This document shows positions 31,778 through 41,669 of a stretch of 64,000 bases of DNA, one piece after another. Numbering within the stretch: the stretch's first letter is position 1; each line of letters begins with the position of its first letter. The DNA is taken from assembly GCA_022059125.1 (NCBI GenBank), contig JAEUWY010000005.1:6200001-6264000 (forward strand), read 5' to 3'. The translations under genes and the position numbers were made by a program. The notes beneath the pieces are model-generated. The model was not told the origin of the DNA and did no database searches. It saw only the letters and a list, made by a program, of their open reading frames with translations. The DNA is from Corynespora cassiicola. Taxonomy: Eukaryota > Ascomycota > Dothideomycetes > Pleosporales > Corynesporascaceae.

Positions 31778-32758
31778 ATGGCCTCTACAGTTTCCACCCA
31801 GTCACCATCTCCAGCCTCGGACTCGGACTCGATCGAGAAGAAGAAGAAGAAGAAGACGTTCTCGAAGCACTTGCCGCTCTCTGAGCACGGAATGCCCAAG
31901 ACGCCCGGCGTCCAGCATGGCATGCGACTGCACCGCTTCTCCAGCATCAAAGCATCTCACCCGCCAACTATAGTCTCGCCCCCAATGTCTCCCCCACCAA
32001 TGTCTCCGCCCATGTCGGCACGGTCAGTTGGCACCTTTATCGACTCGGAGCCCTCTACGCCTGCTTGCTCCCCCCGCATCGGATTTGACAACTCCACGCT
32101 GGTCCTGCTATCACCCATGTCAGCCTCTCAGCCGGAAAATGAACCTCGATGGGACATGGTAACGCCTGTCCCAAAGTCACCCATGCCAAAGTCTCCCAAG
32201 CTGCCATCTCTTCCAAAGTCGCCCAGGCCGGACTCGTCCCGGCCAAACTCGCCCATGCCGAGGTCCCCACGGCCATCCGTGTCTCTTCCAAGGTCCCCAA
32301 GGCCTTCGATATCTCTTCCTAAATCGCCGAGGCCACCGTCCTCTCTGCCCAAATCGCCTGATTCCCTGTCGCCGGATTCAATCTCGCCCACCCACATTCA
32401 CGTGGCGCCGGTGACAATGGAGCCTGCTCCCAAGCCGAAGCCGAAGAAGGCTTCTCTCGTAAAGCGAATCTCCATGGCCAGCAAAGAGGTCACCAAGGGG
32501 TCGTCACATCAATCACATCCAGTCGTTCCCATCATCGAAGAGCCACAGGGCGATGGCGCCTCAACGATGAAGAAGGAGGCGGATGAGAAGAAGACTGGCG
32601 AAGACGATGCCGACCAAGCAGCCCCTCTTGAGAAGCTTGCTTCCAAGGTCAAGTTTATGCTCCGCAGAAAGTCTGGCGGTGAGAGTAGGAAAGAGAAGAG
32701 GAGGCGCGAGTGGGATGAATTTGAGCGCGTCGAGGAGGTCCATTGGACCGAAATGTAA
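31778..32758 (+). CDS. Uncharacterised SP-motif-rich basic protein
   Basis: Single exon, 326 aa, ATG at 31778 in GACAACATGG. An early lysine run (EKKKKKKTFSKH) resembles a nuclear localisation signal. Residues ~65-85 carry SPPMSPPPMSPPMS; ~125-200 carry repeated LPKSPRPxxS units, giving more than fifteen Ser-Pro sites for proline-directed kinases. The C-terminal ~110 aa are charged and probably helical (KVKFMLRRKSGG, RKEKRRREWDEFE). No domain is recognised. The leader upstream is long and pyrimidine rich. It is likely an intrinsically disordered, multiply phosphorylated protein; function unknown. Confidence 0.78.
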   Translation: MASTVSTQSPSPASDSDSIEKKKKKKTFSKHLPLSEHGMPKTPGVQHGMRLHRFSSIKASHPPTIVSPPMSPPPMSPPMSARSVGTFIDSEPSTPACSPRIGFDNSTLVLLSPMSASQPENEPRWDMVTPVPKSPMPKSPKLPSLPKSPRPDSSRPNSPMPRSPRPSVSLPRSPRPSISLPKSPRPPSSLPKSPDSLSPDSISPTHIHVAPVTMEPAPKPKPKKASLVKRISMASKEVTKGSSHQSHPVVPIIEEPQGDGASTMKKEADEKKTGEDDADQAAPLEKLASKVKFMLRRKSGGESRKEKRRREWDEFERVEEVHWTEM

Positions 32759-33329
32759 ACGGCCGAGTGCCTGGGCACGCGAATCTTGATACCACTTCCT
32801 GGACGACTGTCTGGACCCTGTACAATGCAGGATGATTTATTGTTTCTCTTTAAAAGCTACGCGATCAACCCACGCCAAACGCGTACGGCCTCTCCTTAGA
32901 TTTTTCTATACCGGTTCGAGCGATATGCTGCTGGTCATCATTCCCTGCCGGCGCATCTGGATTCTGGCGTCTTTACTACTGGGTGGGCTAATTCGGGCGT
33001 TGTTACAGTGGGCGATTCCACCTCTTGGGATCATGGATGTTTCTTGTTAATGGGCAGGCACAATTTGCAGCACAATACTCCTTGGAGGACATATTTTGTC
33101 TTTTAGCGTAACACGCCATCTTGGTGTGCAGAATACCCACACAAGCTATAGTCTAGCAAACACCATTCTTACCACTTTTACTCTCGTAACGACCACATTT
33201 ACATCCCCAACTGTCTGCCCGTGACATCCTCCTTGACACATGCCACGCGTAACTCTGCATGCTGCACTCCCTCACCCGACAACGCCACTCGCGCGCACTC
33301 CTCCCTCTCCCCTGCCAGGCGCGCGCACG

Positions 33330-33344
33330 CCCCCCCCCCCCCCC
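33330..33344. repeat. Poly-C run
   Basis: Fifteen consecutive C residues in a gene-poor stretch. Confidence 0.9.
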
Positions 33345-33626
33345 GCAGCCCAGCGAATCGGGCCGTGTGATCGCTTGCCTATTTCCTCGCGCAACAAAGG
33401 CCTTGGATTGGACGTGTATTCCGTACATACACGCGGGTCTAGTCGGCTTCCTTCCCGTGCCCAACGGCTTTTCCGCCCCAAGCGTGGTGCGCTATGCTGC
33501 GCTACGCTTTCTAGACAACCTCTTCTGTCTGTCTGTCTAGTTTTTTTTCCCCCCCCGTTGTTCTTGTCTTTGGCTTGGCTTGGGGGAGGTGGTGGGGAAT
33601 GGAGTGGAGGGGGACAGTGGGTAGGT

Positions 33627-33646
33627 GAGGCGAGGCGAGGCGAGGC
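33627..33646. repeat. GAGGC tandem repeat
   Basis: Four perfect copies of a 5-bp unit. Confidence 0.9.
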
Positions 33647-33684
33647 TGCGCCGCAATATGCACTCTGGCGCGTTTTGGGGGGTG

Positions 33685-33710
33685 GTGCGGGTGCGGGTGC
33701 GGGTGCGGGT
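33685..33710. repeat. TGCGGG tandem repeat
   Basis: Four copies of a 6-bp unit; G-rich on the plus strand. Confidence 0.88.
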
Positions 33711-34390
33711 AGCGAGCTTGTCGTTTTTTTCTGCATCGGGAAGGGGGGAAGCACGGTGATGGGACATTGGATATGGCATGTGGGTGCGGTGTGTATGTCT
33801 CACCTTCACCTTTTCTTTCTTCTGTGTAGCCGGTGCGCGCCCTGCGATGGCTGGTGCGTGGGGATGCGAGGAGGGGAGGGCGCGAGCTGTGCCGCAGGCT
33901 TGCAGGTAGCGGACGCCGAACACGAAGGGCGGTCCCGCGCGGTGGGCGAGTTGGCTGGATTAGTCAATGCAAGAAGGTGGGAGGCGCCGCTTTGTTGTCT
34001 GCCTCTTTTTTTCTTCTTTTTTTCTTTTCTCTTGCGTTTTGTTCGTGGTGGGTTGAGAGGGGGGGTAGGTGGGCTGGAGGTTGATTCCGATAGTGTCTCC
34101 CAAGTGTCTGCACGGGATCTCCCCAATCCAACGCTCATCATGACCGCATTGCAAACCCCAAACAGAGACGATGTACATGGCCCTGCTCGAACGGGCCCTT
34201 CTCAGAAAACAAGTCTGCTGTCTATATTGCGGCGTAGTTCGTTCGAACTCGGATGTGGGTTCTTGCCCCTTTCCGCGTGCTGGCGGATTCCCGCGATTCT
34301 GCCTCGCAGGCGGGGGGATTTTGGGGTGCCGCCATGCCAATATCTCCGCAAAAAGCTTGGGTTGGAAGGTGCTGGCTGTTGATGATGGGC

Positions 34391-34414
34391 CGTGACGTGA
34401 CGTGACGTGACGTG
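34391..34414. repeat. CGTGA tandem repeat
   Basis: Nearly five copies of CGTGA; each junction forms TGACGTGA, an overlapping series of CRE/bZIP-like TGACG motifs. Confidence 0.85.
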
Positions 34415-35633
34415 TGGTGTGTGATGGGAGGGTAGAGTGGCGAGCGCCGGTATTGGATAGTGATTTGATATGAGTATACTCGGCCCAAGTCCAACGAGGG
34501 ACGTGGTGGGGCGGGATAGTGTTGGGATATCGCTGTATCCCGCTGCGCATATGCGCGTTTCTTTCTTTGATTCGGACATGTGGATACAGTTTCTCATTCT
34601 AGACTTTATCCGCTCTCCATCTTCATGCGTTGAATGCATAGTCTCCATTTTTTGGTGTTAGATGGGCCCAGCGTATCTTGCCGAGCTTTCTCATCACACC
34701 CCGGCTTCTGTTTTCCTCGTAGGATCAGACAAGCCGGGGGTGTTTCGTCCCCAAGATTGAGAAAGAGAACGTGCGCTGCAGTGTGCAGCGGTGCAATGCA
34801 GTGCCGTCCTGGGTGCTGCACTGCGCCAGTGCTCCGCCGTGCGTAAAGCGCGCGCGTGTTTCCGCTCTTCCTCGGGTATCTTCTTGGGTCCGCGGATGGT
34901 CGAGCCAGATTGGGAAAGGAAAAGCAAGATTTGAATTTCTTTGGCTACATATACCCGGAAAAACGACTGTCATGTTGTCTGAGTCAGTTGGCCATGTCGT
35001 GATCAAGTAGACTAATGTTCGAGTCATGGAAGCTACCCAGTATGGCTGTAGTCCATCATTCAAAGGTGTCTGGAAAGACGGCCCAACGGAAAGATTAGCC
35101 TATAAGCTTATCATATCCAGATCTCTCTCTCAATACTATTGGAGAAGCAATCACAGTCCAACTTGTGTTGAATTATCTGATTGGTGGTGCGAGAAAATCG
35201 TTAGGTTCGACTAGCGCCGAACTTAGGGCCAAATACAACCAACGACAGTGAAGCCGGAAAAATTCGATTCACGTCCGTTTACATGTATGTCACCGTAATA
35301 AGTAATCTTATTATGGATAAATCATGTCGACATGTGTCCGTTTTCCCTTGGCACATAGAGCACGTGAAAACCGCTATCTTATAACGCCTAAGGGTCATGT
35401 CGCGATGGCAGCATTAAGGCTACTATATTAGTAACCTTACAAGAACAGGAAACTTATTGCATTGTGATTTAATCAACTCAATCCGATATTGATACTACAA
35501 ACAAAATTTGTTATATGAGCAAGGATACTACTGCGATTAGGAGGCTAACCGTTTACAAGCGCTGCGGCCTCATTTTGGTCACCATGAAGCTTTGGCTTTC
35601 GAGGAATTGCGCCAAGTCTGTAGGAACGCATTT

Positions 35634-35900
35634 CTAGCTCAAGCAAAAGACTGGCATGATTAAGTGTCGGTACAACTCATCTTCTTCATATTTCTCTGGG
35701 TTCATCTGCATCAGGTACATTCCAGATTTGGGCGATTTCGCAAGGAAAATTACTAATCTAGAGCATATGAGCAGATTGTCTTGACCATTTATATCGTGAT
35801 AATCAGCAAGAATGTTCAATCTCGATTTACCGAACATTCTGGCCCTAACGTAAAGTGTTTGCACGCTGATGGGTCTAGGAAGAGCAAACTCGCGGCCACG
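35634..35900 (-). other. Possible gene fragment in AT-rich region
   Basis: An open minus-strand frame of about 85 codons with a plausible sequence (SRLNILADYHDINGQDNL, AKSPKSGMYLMQMNPEKYEE) but no ATG at its 5' edge. It may be an exon or remnant of a degraded gene. No family is recognised. Confidence 0.2.
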
Positions 35901-36044
35901 TGATCTCAAGTCCCGGCCGCACTCACTCTGATTGGGTTACCGCGCGCTTCGCGGCTTTCATAATCTCCTCAAATGGACTAATTTACTTCCACAGCTACTT
36001 ATTCTTCTTCTCCATGGCCTGTCCGCTGCACTGCCGCTCTCAAC

Positions 36045-37314
36045 ATGGCTTCGTCCACGGCAAATCGACCTTCGATGCTTCCCGGCGCATCCACGGAAGA
36101 TATACTAGCAATGACCAGTGATGAGGTGATAGAGGCTTTGGAATCTCACTCGCCGAAATTTGAATCTATCCATGTACTGCTGAAGAGAAAGAAACATTGA
36201 CGTCACCGTCGGGTATCCACAAGGGCCAGACTGTGAAGGACATTATCCGTCTCTTCCACATACCATACGACAGTTATAAAGTACTCAGAAACGACCTGGT
36301 GAAGAGTTTCTTCGATTGTGGTGGTGAATTAGATCACAGAGGCAAAAACAAAAACATACACACGCGGGAGGCATTGCGGAGAGTCGTCAAAAATGGCAGA
36401 TGGTCTTGCAATTCCACCGCAACCACAGTTTTGGCTCGAGTAGAGCGTGTCTTCTCGATGATATGATGCATATTTACCTCAAGGCCAAGACTAAGGCCCC
36501 TACCGGCGAACGCTCTGGTGGCAAGCAACACGAAACGAATACGATGACCTCCCCAATCGGCCAAGGCACATCCTTCCCCACCGCATCACCTGCGCCGGAT
36601 ATTTCTCAGTCCTCGACTAAGGTCTGTGGCCAATTGACAAGCAGAATTGAGGCAGATACCACCAGCACACATCAAGCCCCGCTACCCATTACAACCGAGC
36701 GAATGGGTCTTATTTTGACGCATCCTGACCATATGCTTGAAGTCCAACACTTGGAATACGTTTCCACACAAAAAATTACCGCAGTGGGAGTCATCTCTGC
36801 ACCCTCGGTGCTCCAAATAACGCGGACATTTGATATGGAGCCAGTACTGCTCACGAAGGCCGAGGTAATCAAATGGGCGTGTCTGCGAGTTCTTTTGGAT
36901 GGAGACGAGAGCACCTTTGGGCTGGCTGTTTGTTTAGAGTCGTCCGCGTTTTAGGGCCAGTTGCTCGACATGGGCATCACTTTGATCCAATCGATACTGA
37001 ATGAAGTTGTTGCATCGGGCTCAAGCAACCTCAACCTCAAAGTCGTACGAAAGAAGAGAAATCTGCCTCCGAATCCAAGCTTGCCAATATCGTCCTCGAA
37101 GCGGAAGAAGGTTGTAACTACGCCTGTGGAAGAGTCAGCGAATCCACGCAATGTTCAGTCTTCACTGGAAGATAATGATTCAGGATTCTATCAAGGACAG
37201 AAAGAGGAGGGAGATCAACTAGGTCTTACTACTTTTGGTAGAAGACTATCGGCTCTCTTGATGTCACTAGGCAACTACCTAGGCGATTTGATCACTGCGC
37301 ATGGAGGTTGAGGA
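36045..37314 (+). pseudogene. Possible degenerate multi-exon gene of unknown family
   Basis: A candidate first exon starts at ATG 36045 (MASSTANRPSMLPGASTEDI) and may splice at 36173/36224 to GQTVKDIIRLFHIPYDSYK. Downstream, open frame 36400..36954 and frame 36961..37311 are in register and separated by a single TAG at 36952..36954, ahead of GQLLDMGITLIQ. A basic KKRNLPPNP...SSKRKK segment resembles a nuclear signal. The join between the second exon and the 36400 frame cannot be resolved with normal splice sites. It may be a real intron-containing gene or a decayed one. No domain was recognised. Confidence 0.3.
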
Positions 37315-37645
37315 CGCGATACTATTCGATCAGTACTCACAGACCACTATTACCTCTGTTTAAGTGTGGCGCGAAGATTGATATGAGGCCACTGCCCGCG
37401 CCAGTACTTCTGACCTAAGCAGCTGCTAACCTGGGCTAGTGCGGCAAAACTTCGGCGTATCACATAGGTAGCTTCCGCTGTACCCTACGTGCCAATAGAA
37501 GACCCGACGAGAAATCACCCAACTAGCACCTATCAAGCTCGCTCATAGCTAAAATAAAATTTCTACTACAGAGCTTACCCATTCATCATTCCCGCGTTTA
37601 CTAGAATACTTTCTCCTCTCTAACCTCGCTTTGGAAGAGCAGCCC

Positions 37646-38455
37646 ATGGTCATGGCACCCCAAGTCACAACGTGGGAAGATTTGGCTTTCCTCCACGAGG
37701 AATTGGACGATGAAACAGGCGAATTCCGACACACAACTTTCGCAGTTGTCGACGAAGATGACGTTGCCTACTTCGGCAAGCTGAATCATCCCAAGAACGA
37801 TATAGCCTTGGAGCAGCTCACATCTGCACTCGCCCCCGTTCCCGATGATGACCTCTTCCCAGAATGGACACCCTCTGATGTGGAGTTCACCAAAGCTCCA
37901 AACACGCTCCCATTTGAGATTTACATCAAACGCCCCATGCTTCTTCTATACGATGTATTCCAAGAACACAATGCCCTTAACCTAATCCCTAAAGGCTTTC
38001 TCGAGGAGGCCAAGGCTATAGAGATGCTCTCCCAGCACTCACACCCTAGCATCATTCACTATCACGGCTGCCGTGTTCGCCGTGGCCGCATCGTGGGCCT
38101 TGTCCTCGACCGCCACCCCAACACGCTGACCGATTACCTCAAGAACAAAGCCGGGTTCATGGATAAGAAACCTTTCATGCAAGCCCTCGAATCAGCCATA
38201 CGCCACTTGCATTCTCTCGGCTGGGCTCACAACGACCTCAATCCGGGCAACGTCCTGGTCAACAAGGCAGGCATGCCGGTCCTGATCGACTTCGGGTCCG
38301 CGCGCAAAATCGGCGCCAAACTGGGGACCAGCCGAGGGACCAAGGGGTGGATCGATGGAGAGATGAAGGATTATCATACATCAGACTACCGCCATGACTT
38401 ATTCGCTCTGGAGAAGATACGAGCCTGGCTAGACGCTCTGGCATTTGAAGACTAG
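37646..38455 (+). CDS. Small protein-kinase-like protein
   Basis: Single exon, 269 aa, ATG at 37646. The C-terminal half has protein-kinase hallmarks: catalytic loop HNDLNPGNVLV (HRD is replaced by HND, with the following Asn present), metal-binding IDFGSAR, and GTKGWIDGE in the place of the APE region. A possible VAIK lysine is in YIKRPMLLLY. No glycine-rich loop is evident, and the C-lobe is truncated after helix F/G. This resembles lineage-specific fungal kinase-like families. It may be a low-activity kinase or pseudokinase. It sits next to the AT-rich degenerate region. Confidence 0.72.
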   Translation: MVMAPQVTTWEDLAFLHEELDDETGEFRHTTFAVVDEDDVAYFGKLNHPKNDIALEQLTSALAPVPDDDLFPEWTPSDVEFTKAPNTLPFEIYIKRPMLLLYDVFQEHNALNLIPKGFLEEAKAIEMLSQHSHPSIIHYHGCRVRRGRIVGLVLDRHPNTLTDYLKNKAGFMDKKPFMQALESAIRHLHSLGWAHNDLNPGNVLVNKAGMPVLIDFGSARKIGAKLGTSRGTKGWIDGEMKDYHTSDYRHDLFALEKIRAWLDALAFED

Positions 38456-39770
38456 CAGCATCAGACGCAGCACTTTTCTGTTGCCAACAAGATTGACCAA
38501 AGTCAAAGGCACTCATCTCCATCAGCCACATGACGGCCCAAGTGGTCCTAAGCCGGTCCTTTTTGTTCGTTTCAAGGACAAAGACGACAGAAGAATTGGT
38601 GCTGACAGTGTTTATGAACATGGCACGAGAGATGTAAGCTTGAAGTGAATCTTCTTTCACAACAGACTACAGTATTCTATAAAAGCCTTCAACAACGATT
38701 AGAATTAGACTGTCGCTTATTTTAGAAGTGTGCAATTGAATATCCTCCCCATTCTTTACAAAACTCGCCATTCCTTTTTAGTAAATAGCAGAACTACTAG
38801 AAAAGGCTAGATATTATTGTTAAGAACGTTTTGTGTAATACTGCAGGTTCAGCTTGCCGTCGCCCCTTAGCAATCAGCAGTATTGAAAGCTAGGGAAAAA
38901 AATGTGGCGAACAGTTGGGAATACAGACTTCCTGCCGTCTCATACATGGTTCCAACTCTTGTAAAATCGCCATAATTTAGCTGTCACTGCCCAAAGAGGT
39001 CGAGTATCGCTGACATGACTGAGGTATCTCTAAGCTGACGTCAAGCATGGGGTGGCAATTTGCATCCGGCCCCCCGCCCACCCTGAGTGCTAAGAGTACT
39101 TTTCTAAATGCACCTGGGTACAGCCCCATCTCATCAAGCGACGCTCTCTGGCCCCTCCGCTCTACCAACCGCTTTATCCACGGCCAGTAAATCCAACAGG
39201 AGATACCATGGAAGATACCGCGCTTCATGGCCAAGACTACAATTTCCAGAACCCTCAGACAATCTACTTGATAGACGGCCAGACAGCTCTGTGTGCGCTA
39301 GGGGTTGCAGTGCAAGTAAGCCTACGAATGGGGCAAACTTTAAACTGGCTATAACATTCATCTATCACCAACAAAATATAAAACCAGATAGGATACGCTG
39401 GATCTTTCTGAAATAAAGGAGTGCTAGCTGCTAGTAGAACTTATTGACGTAGTAGGCTAATATATCATATTTCGAATCATTTCAGAGAGGGACAACGAAA
39501 AGATCGAAAGAAATGAAGTGGTAGGGAAAAGAGAAGGAGCAATAGGATATCAATCATATCGCTCTATAGGTGGATTCGTAATCGCAAAGAGGGGCTTCCA
39601 GCCTCCTGCTATCCCCCCCCCTTCATTTCTCCAACAAATCTGCAGTAGTCATTCAAGCTTTTCTTACTATCCTGTGTCCATGAGCCAAAAAATCTTAATC
39701 ATCATATTGCAGAGCCACGTTTGTGCATCTATTCACCAGTATATCAATCCAAACCATCTCACACCAAGCT
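38456..39770. other. Convergent intergenic region, AT-rich
   Basis: 1.3 kb between the 3' ends of the kinase-like gene and the membrane protein. Short frames only; no gene, RNA or repeat family recognised. Confidence 0.45.
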
Positions 39771-41669
39771 TTACTTCCCCACAACCCGTTCTTCAAACGG
39801 ATCCGCCCACTCCTCCCCCCTCGCCCACCAAGCCTCAAGCTCAAACAAAAGATTCAAATTCTCCAAGCGCTCCCACTCGGCCACAACCGCCCTCGCCCAC
39901 TTTGCCGGCACCCACCCCAAGACGACATCCACGCAGCTCCCTGCAATAAGCAACCCCACAATTGCCACCACTATGGCGAAGCCCAAGACGCTGAGGCTCG
40001 AGTGCGCAGGCGAGTGAAACTTGATACGCCCACACATACTCCTGAGTTCCGCGCTATCCCAAAAGTTGACGGCTTGGGCGAGATTGAGGCCGGGCGGGGC
40101 CTGGATGCTGTTGAAGAGGTCGAGCTGCAGGCGGGCGAGCGCCATCTGGAACCAATATTTGAGCTCAACCTTCCACTGTTCGGACTCGAGGTAGTACTGA
40201 TTGCCCTCGTTGAGGTAGCGCGAGAACTGCGTTGCCGAGGCGCCCTCGCGGCCTTGGATCGCGTTGGGGATGGATGTGTACATGAGGTTGAGGGAGAGGA
40301 GCATGTTGATCTTCATGAAATCGAGAAACTCGTCTGTGCCGTTGGCGATGGCGGAGCCGGCGAGGCTGGCGACGGTGGACACTGGGTTGTCGAGGACGTC
40401 ATAGAGGCCGCCCCACGAAGTGCACGTGTCGGATAGGTCACTACAAAGGCGCACGCGCTCATCGCAGGCGATGATGTTGAGAAAGCGATCGGTTTCGTAT
40501 CGGACCATGTCTGGACTTATGAGGCCAGTACTATTGTCGTATGCAGTACGCGTATGGACAGAAAACCAAGGATCATCGGATTCTCTTCGGAACTTGACGC
40601 CGTTGGACCGAAGCAGGACAAGACTCACGTCGTGGTCTTTGGGAGATTCAGGGCGAATCGGTTCGGAGATATTTACAGGGGCAAAGATTAGATGGAGGGA
40701 CTTGAGGTTGTACGTAGCGCTGAAGATGTCGTTGCGGTAAGGCATGCTATTATTCCCACCCTCGTCTGTGTCAGTAAAGAAGGAATATGTCTGAATCGTG
40801 TCATTGCCCTGGAGCGACAGGGGCAAATCGTCAGAAGTATAGACTGTTTCAAAGAAAGGGTCATCGGGAATGACTGCGCAGGTACTTTGACGTTGGACAT
40901 GGAGGCTTTTCGAATATTTGTGGTTGATGCCCAGATGGCTAAAGGGTATACGCCCGCTGTCCATGGTATATCCAGTACTAATACAAAAGTCGCCTTGAAA
41001 AGGACAGGGTGCGTCGTCATGCACTTGGAAAGGTAGACTCCGAGTATATAGTCTACCGCAGTCGAGGATGCCTCGAGATGGTCCCTCGGCATAGCACTCC
41101 CTGACATAGTTGTCGGTAGCCATGGTCTCATTCTGGCGCAGAGACTGCCAAACATCAAGACCATCCGGGTCCATGTTACTTGATGACCACTGACCGCAAG
41201 TGTCAGTACTTCGAGATACCACGAGGTTGCCGAGGAGGATTCGAGAAGTGAGAATACCAGCAGCCAGGAATGTAACTAGATGTAGGGCGGCGAAGACGAT
41301 CATGGAAACGGATTTCCAGTTCCAAATATGTGCTTTTTGCTCACGACGGCCGGACCACAACAATTCAACAAAGGTCCAGACGGTGCTGCCGGCGGTGACG
41401 ACATTTCTGAGGATGACTTTGATCTGGCGTATGGCTCTAATGGCGCCCTGGGAGCCGTCAGACGAGCGGCGGAGACATTGGTAAAAGACGAAGCGCCAAA
41501 TCTTCCAACTTCGATTGCCCGAGAAGGTTACTGCGACGGCGAGGAAACTCAGCAGAGCAGCAGCATCGCGACTGCTGAGGGTGAGCCTGGCGCCCCGAAA
41601 TCGGCCCTCGTCATGGTCTATCCAGAACCCGGTGAAGACGGGACTTGAGGTGGTGAGTGAGTTCGCCAT
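39771..41669 (-). CDS. Uncharacterised membrane protein with large N-glycosylatable ectodomain
   Basis: Single exon, 632 aa; the first ATG in frame is at 41669. Membrane segments are predicted at about residues 35-55 (AAALLSFLAVAVTFSG), 120-145 (SMIVFAALHLVTFLAAGIL) and 565-590 (SVLGFAIVVAIVGLLIAGS). The central ~400 aa between them carries at least six N-x-S/T sites (NETM, NDTI, NNSM, NISE, NSTG, NGTD) and about ten cysteines, so it probably faces outward and is disulfide bonded. The C-terminus is cytosolic and rich in Trp/Glu. I recognise the architecture from uncharacterised fungal proteins but no named family. Confidence 0.78.
   Translation of the reverse strand: MANSLTTSSPVFTGFWIDHDEGRFRGARLTLSSRDAAALLSFLAVAVTFSGNRSWKIWRFVFYQCLRRSSDGSQGAIRAIRQIKVILRNVVTAGSTVWTFVELLWSGRREQKAHIWNWKSVSMIVFAALHLVTFLAAGILTSRILLGNLVVSRSTDTCGQWSSSNMDPDGLDVWQSLRQNETMATDNYVRECYAEGPSRGILDCGRLYTRSLPFQVHDDAPCPFQGDFCISTGYTMDSGRIPFSHLGINHKYSKSLHVQRQSTCAVIPDDPFFETVYTSDDLPLSLQGNDTIQTYSFFTDTDEGGNNSMPYRNDIFSATYNLKSLHLIFAPVNISEPIRPESPKDHDVSLVLLRSNGVKFRRESDDPWFSVHTRTAYDNSTGLISPDMVRYETDRFLNIIACDERVRLCSDLSDTCTSWGGLYDVLDNPVSTVASLAGSAIANGTDEFLDFMKINMLLSLNLMYTSIPNAIQGREGASATQFSRYLNEGNQYYLESEQWKVELKYWFQMALARLQLDLFNSIQAPPGLNLAQAVNFWDSAELRSMCGRIKFHSPAHSSLSVLGFAIVVAIVGLLIAGSCVDVVLGWVPAKWARAVVAEWERLENLNLLFELEAWWARGEEWADPFEERVVGK

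Larger units (their letters stand above)
32759..35600. other. Long gene-poor region with simple repeats
   Basis: 2.8 kb with no supported gene. The first half is GC rich with microsatellites; from about 34990 it becomes AT rich. Frames up to 380 codons at 33240..34382 run through the repeats and are not credible genes. Confidence 0.5.

Noticed and set aside
33240..34382. 380-codon open frame on the plus strand
   Set aside because: It runs through poly-C, GAGGC and TGCGGG repeats, has no family-like sequence, and open frames exist on the opposite strand over the same DNA. Composition artefact.
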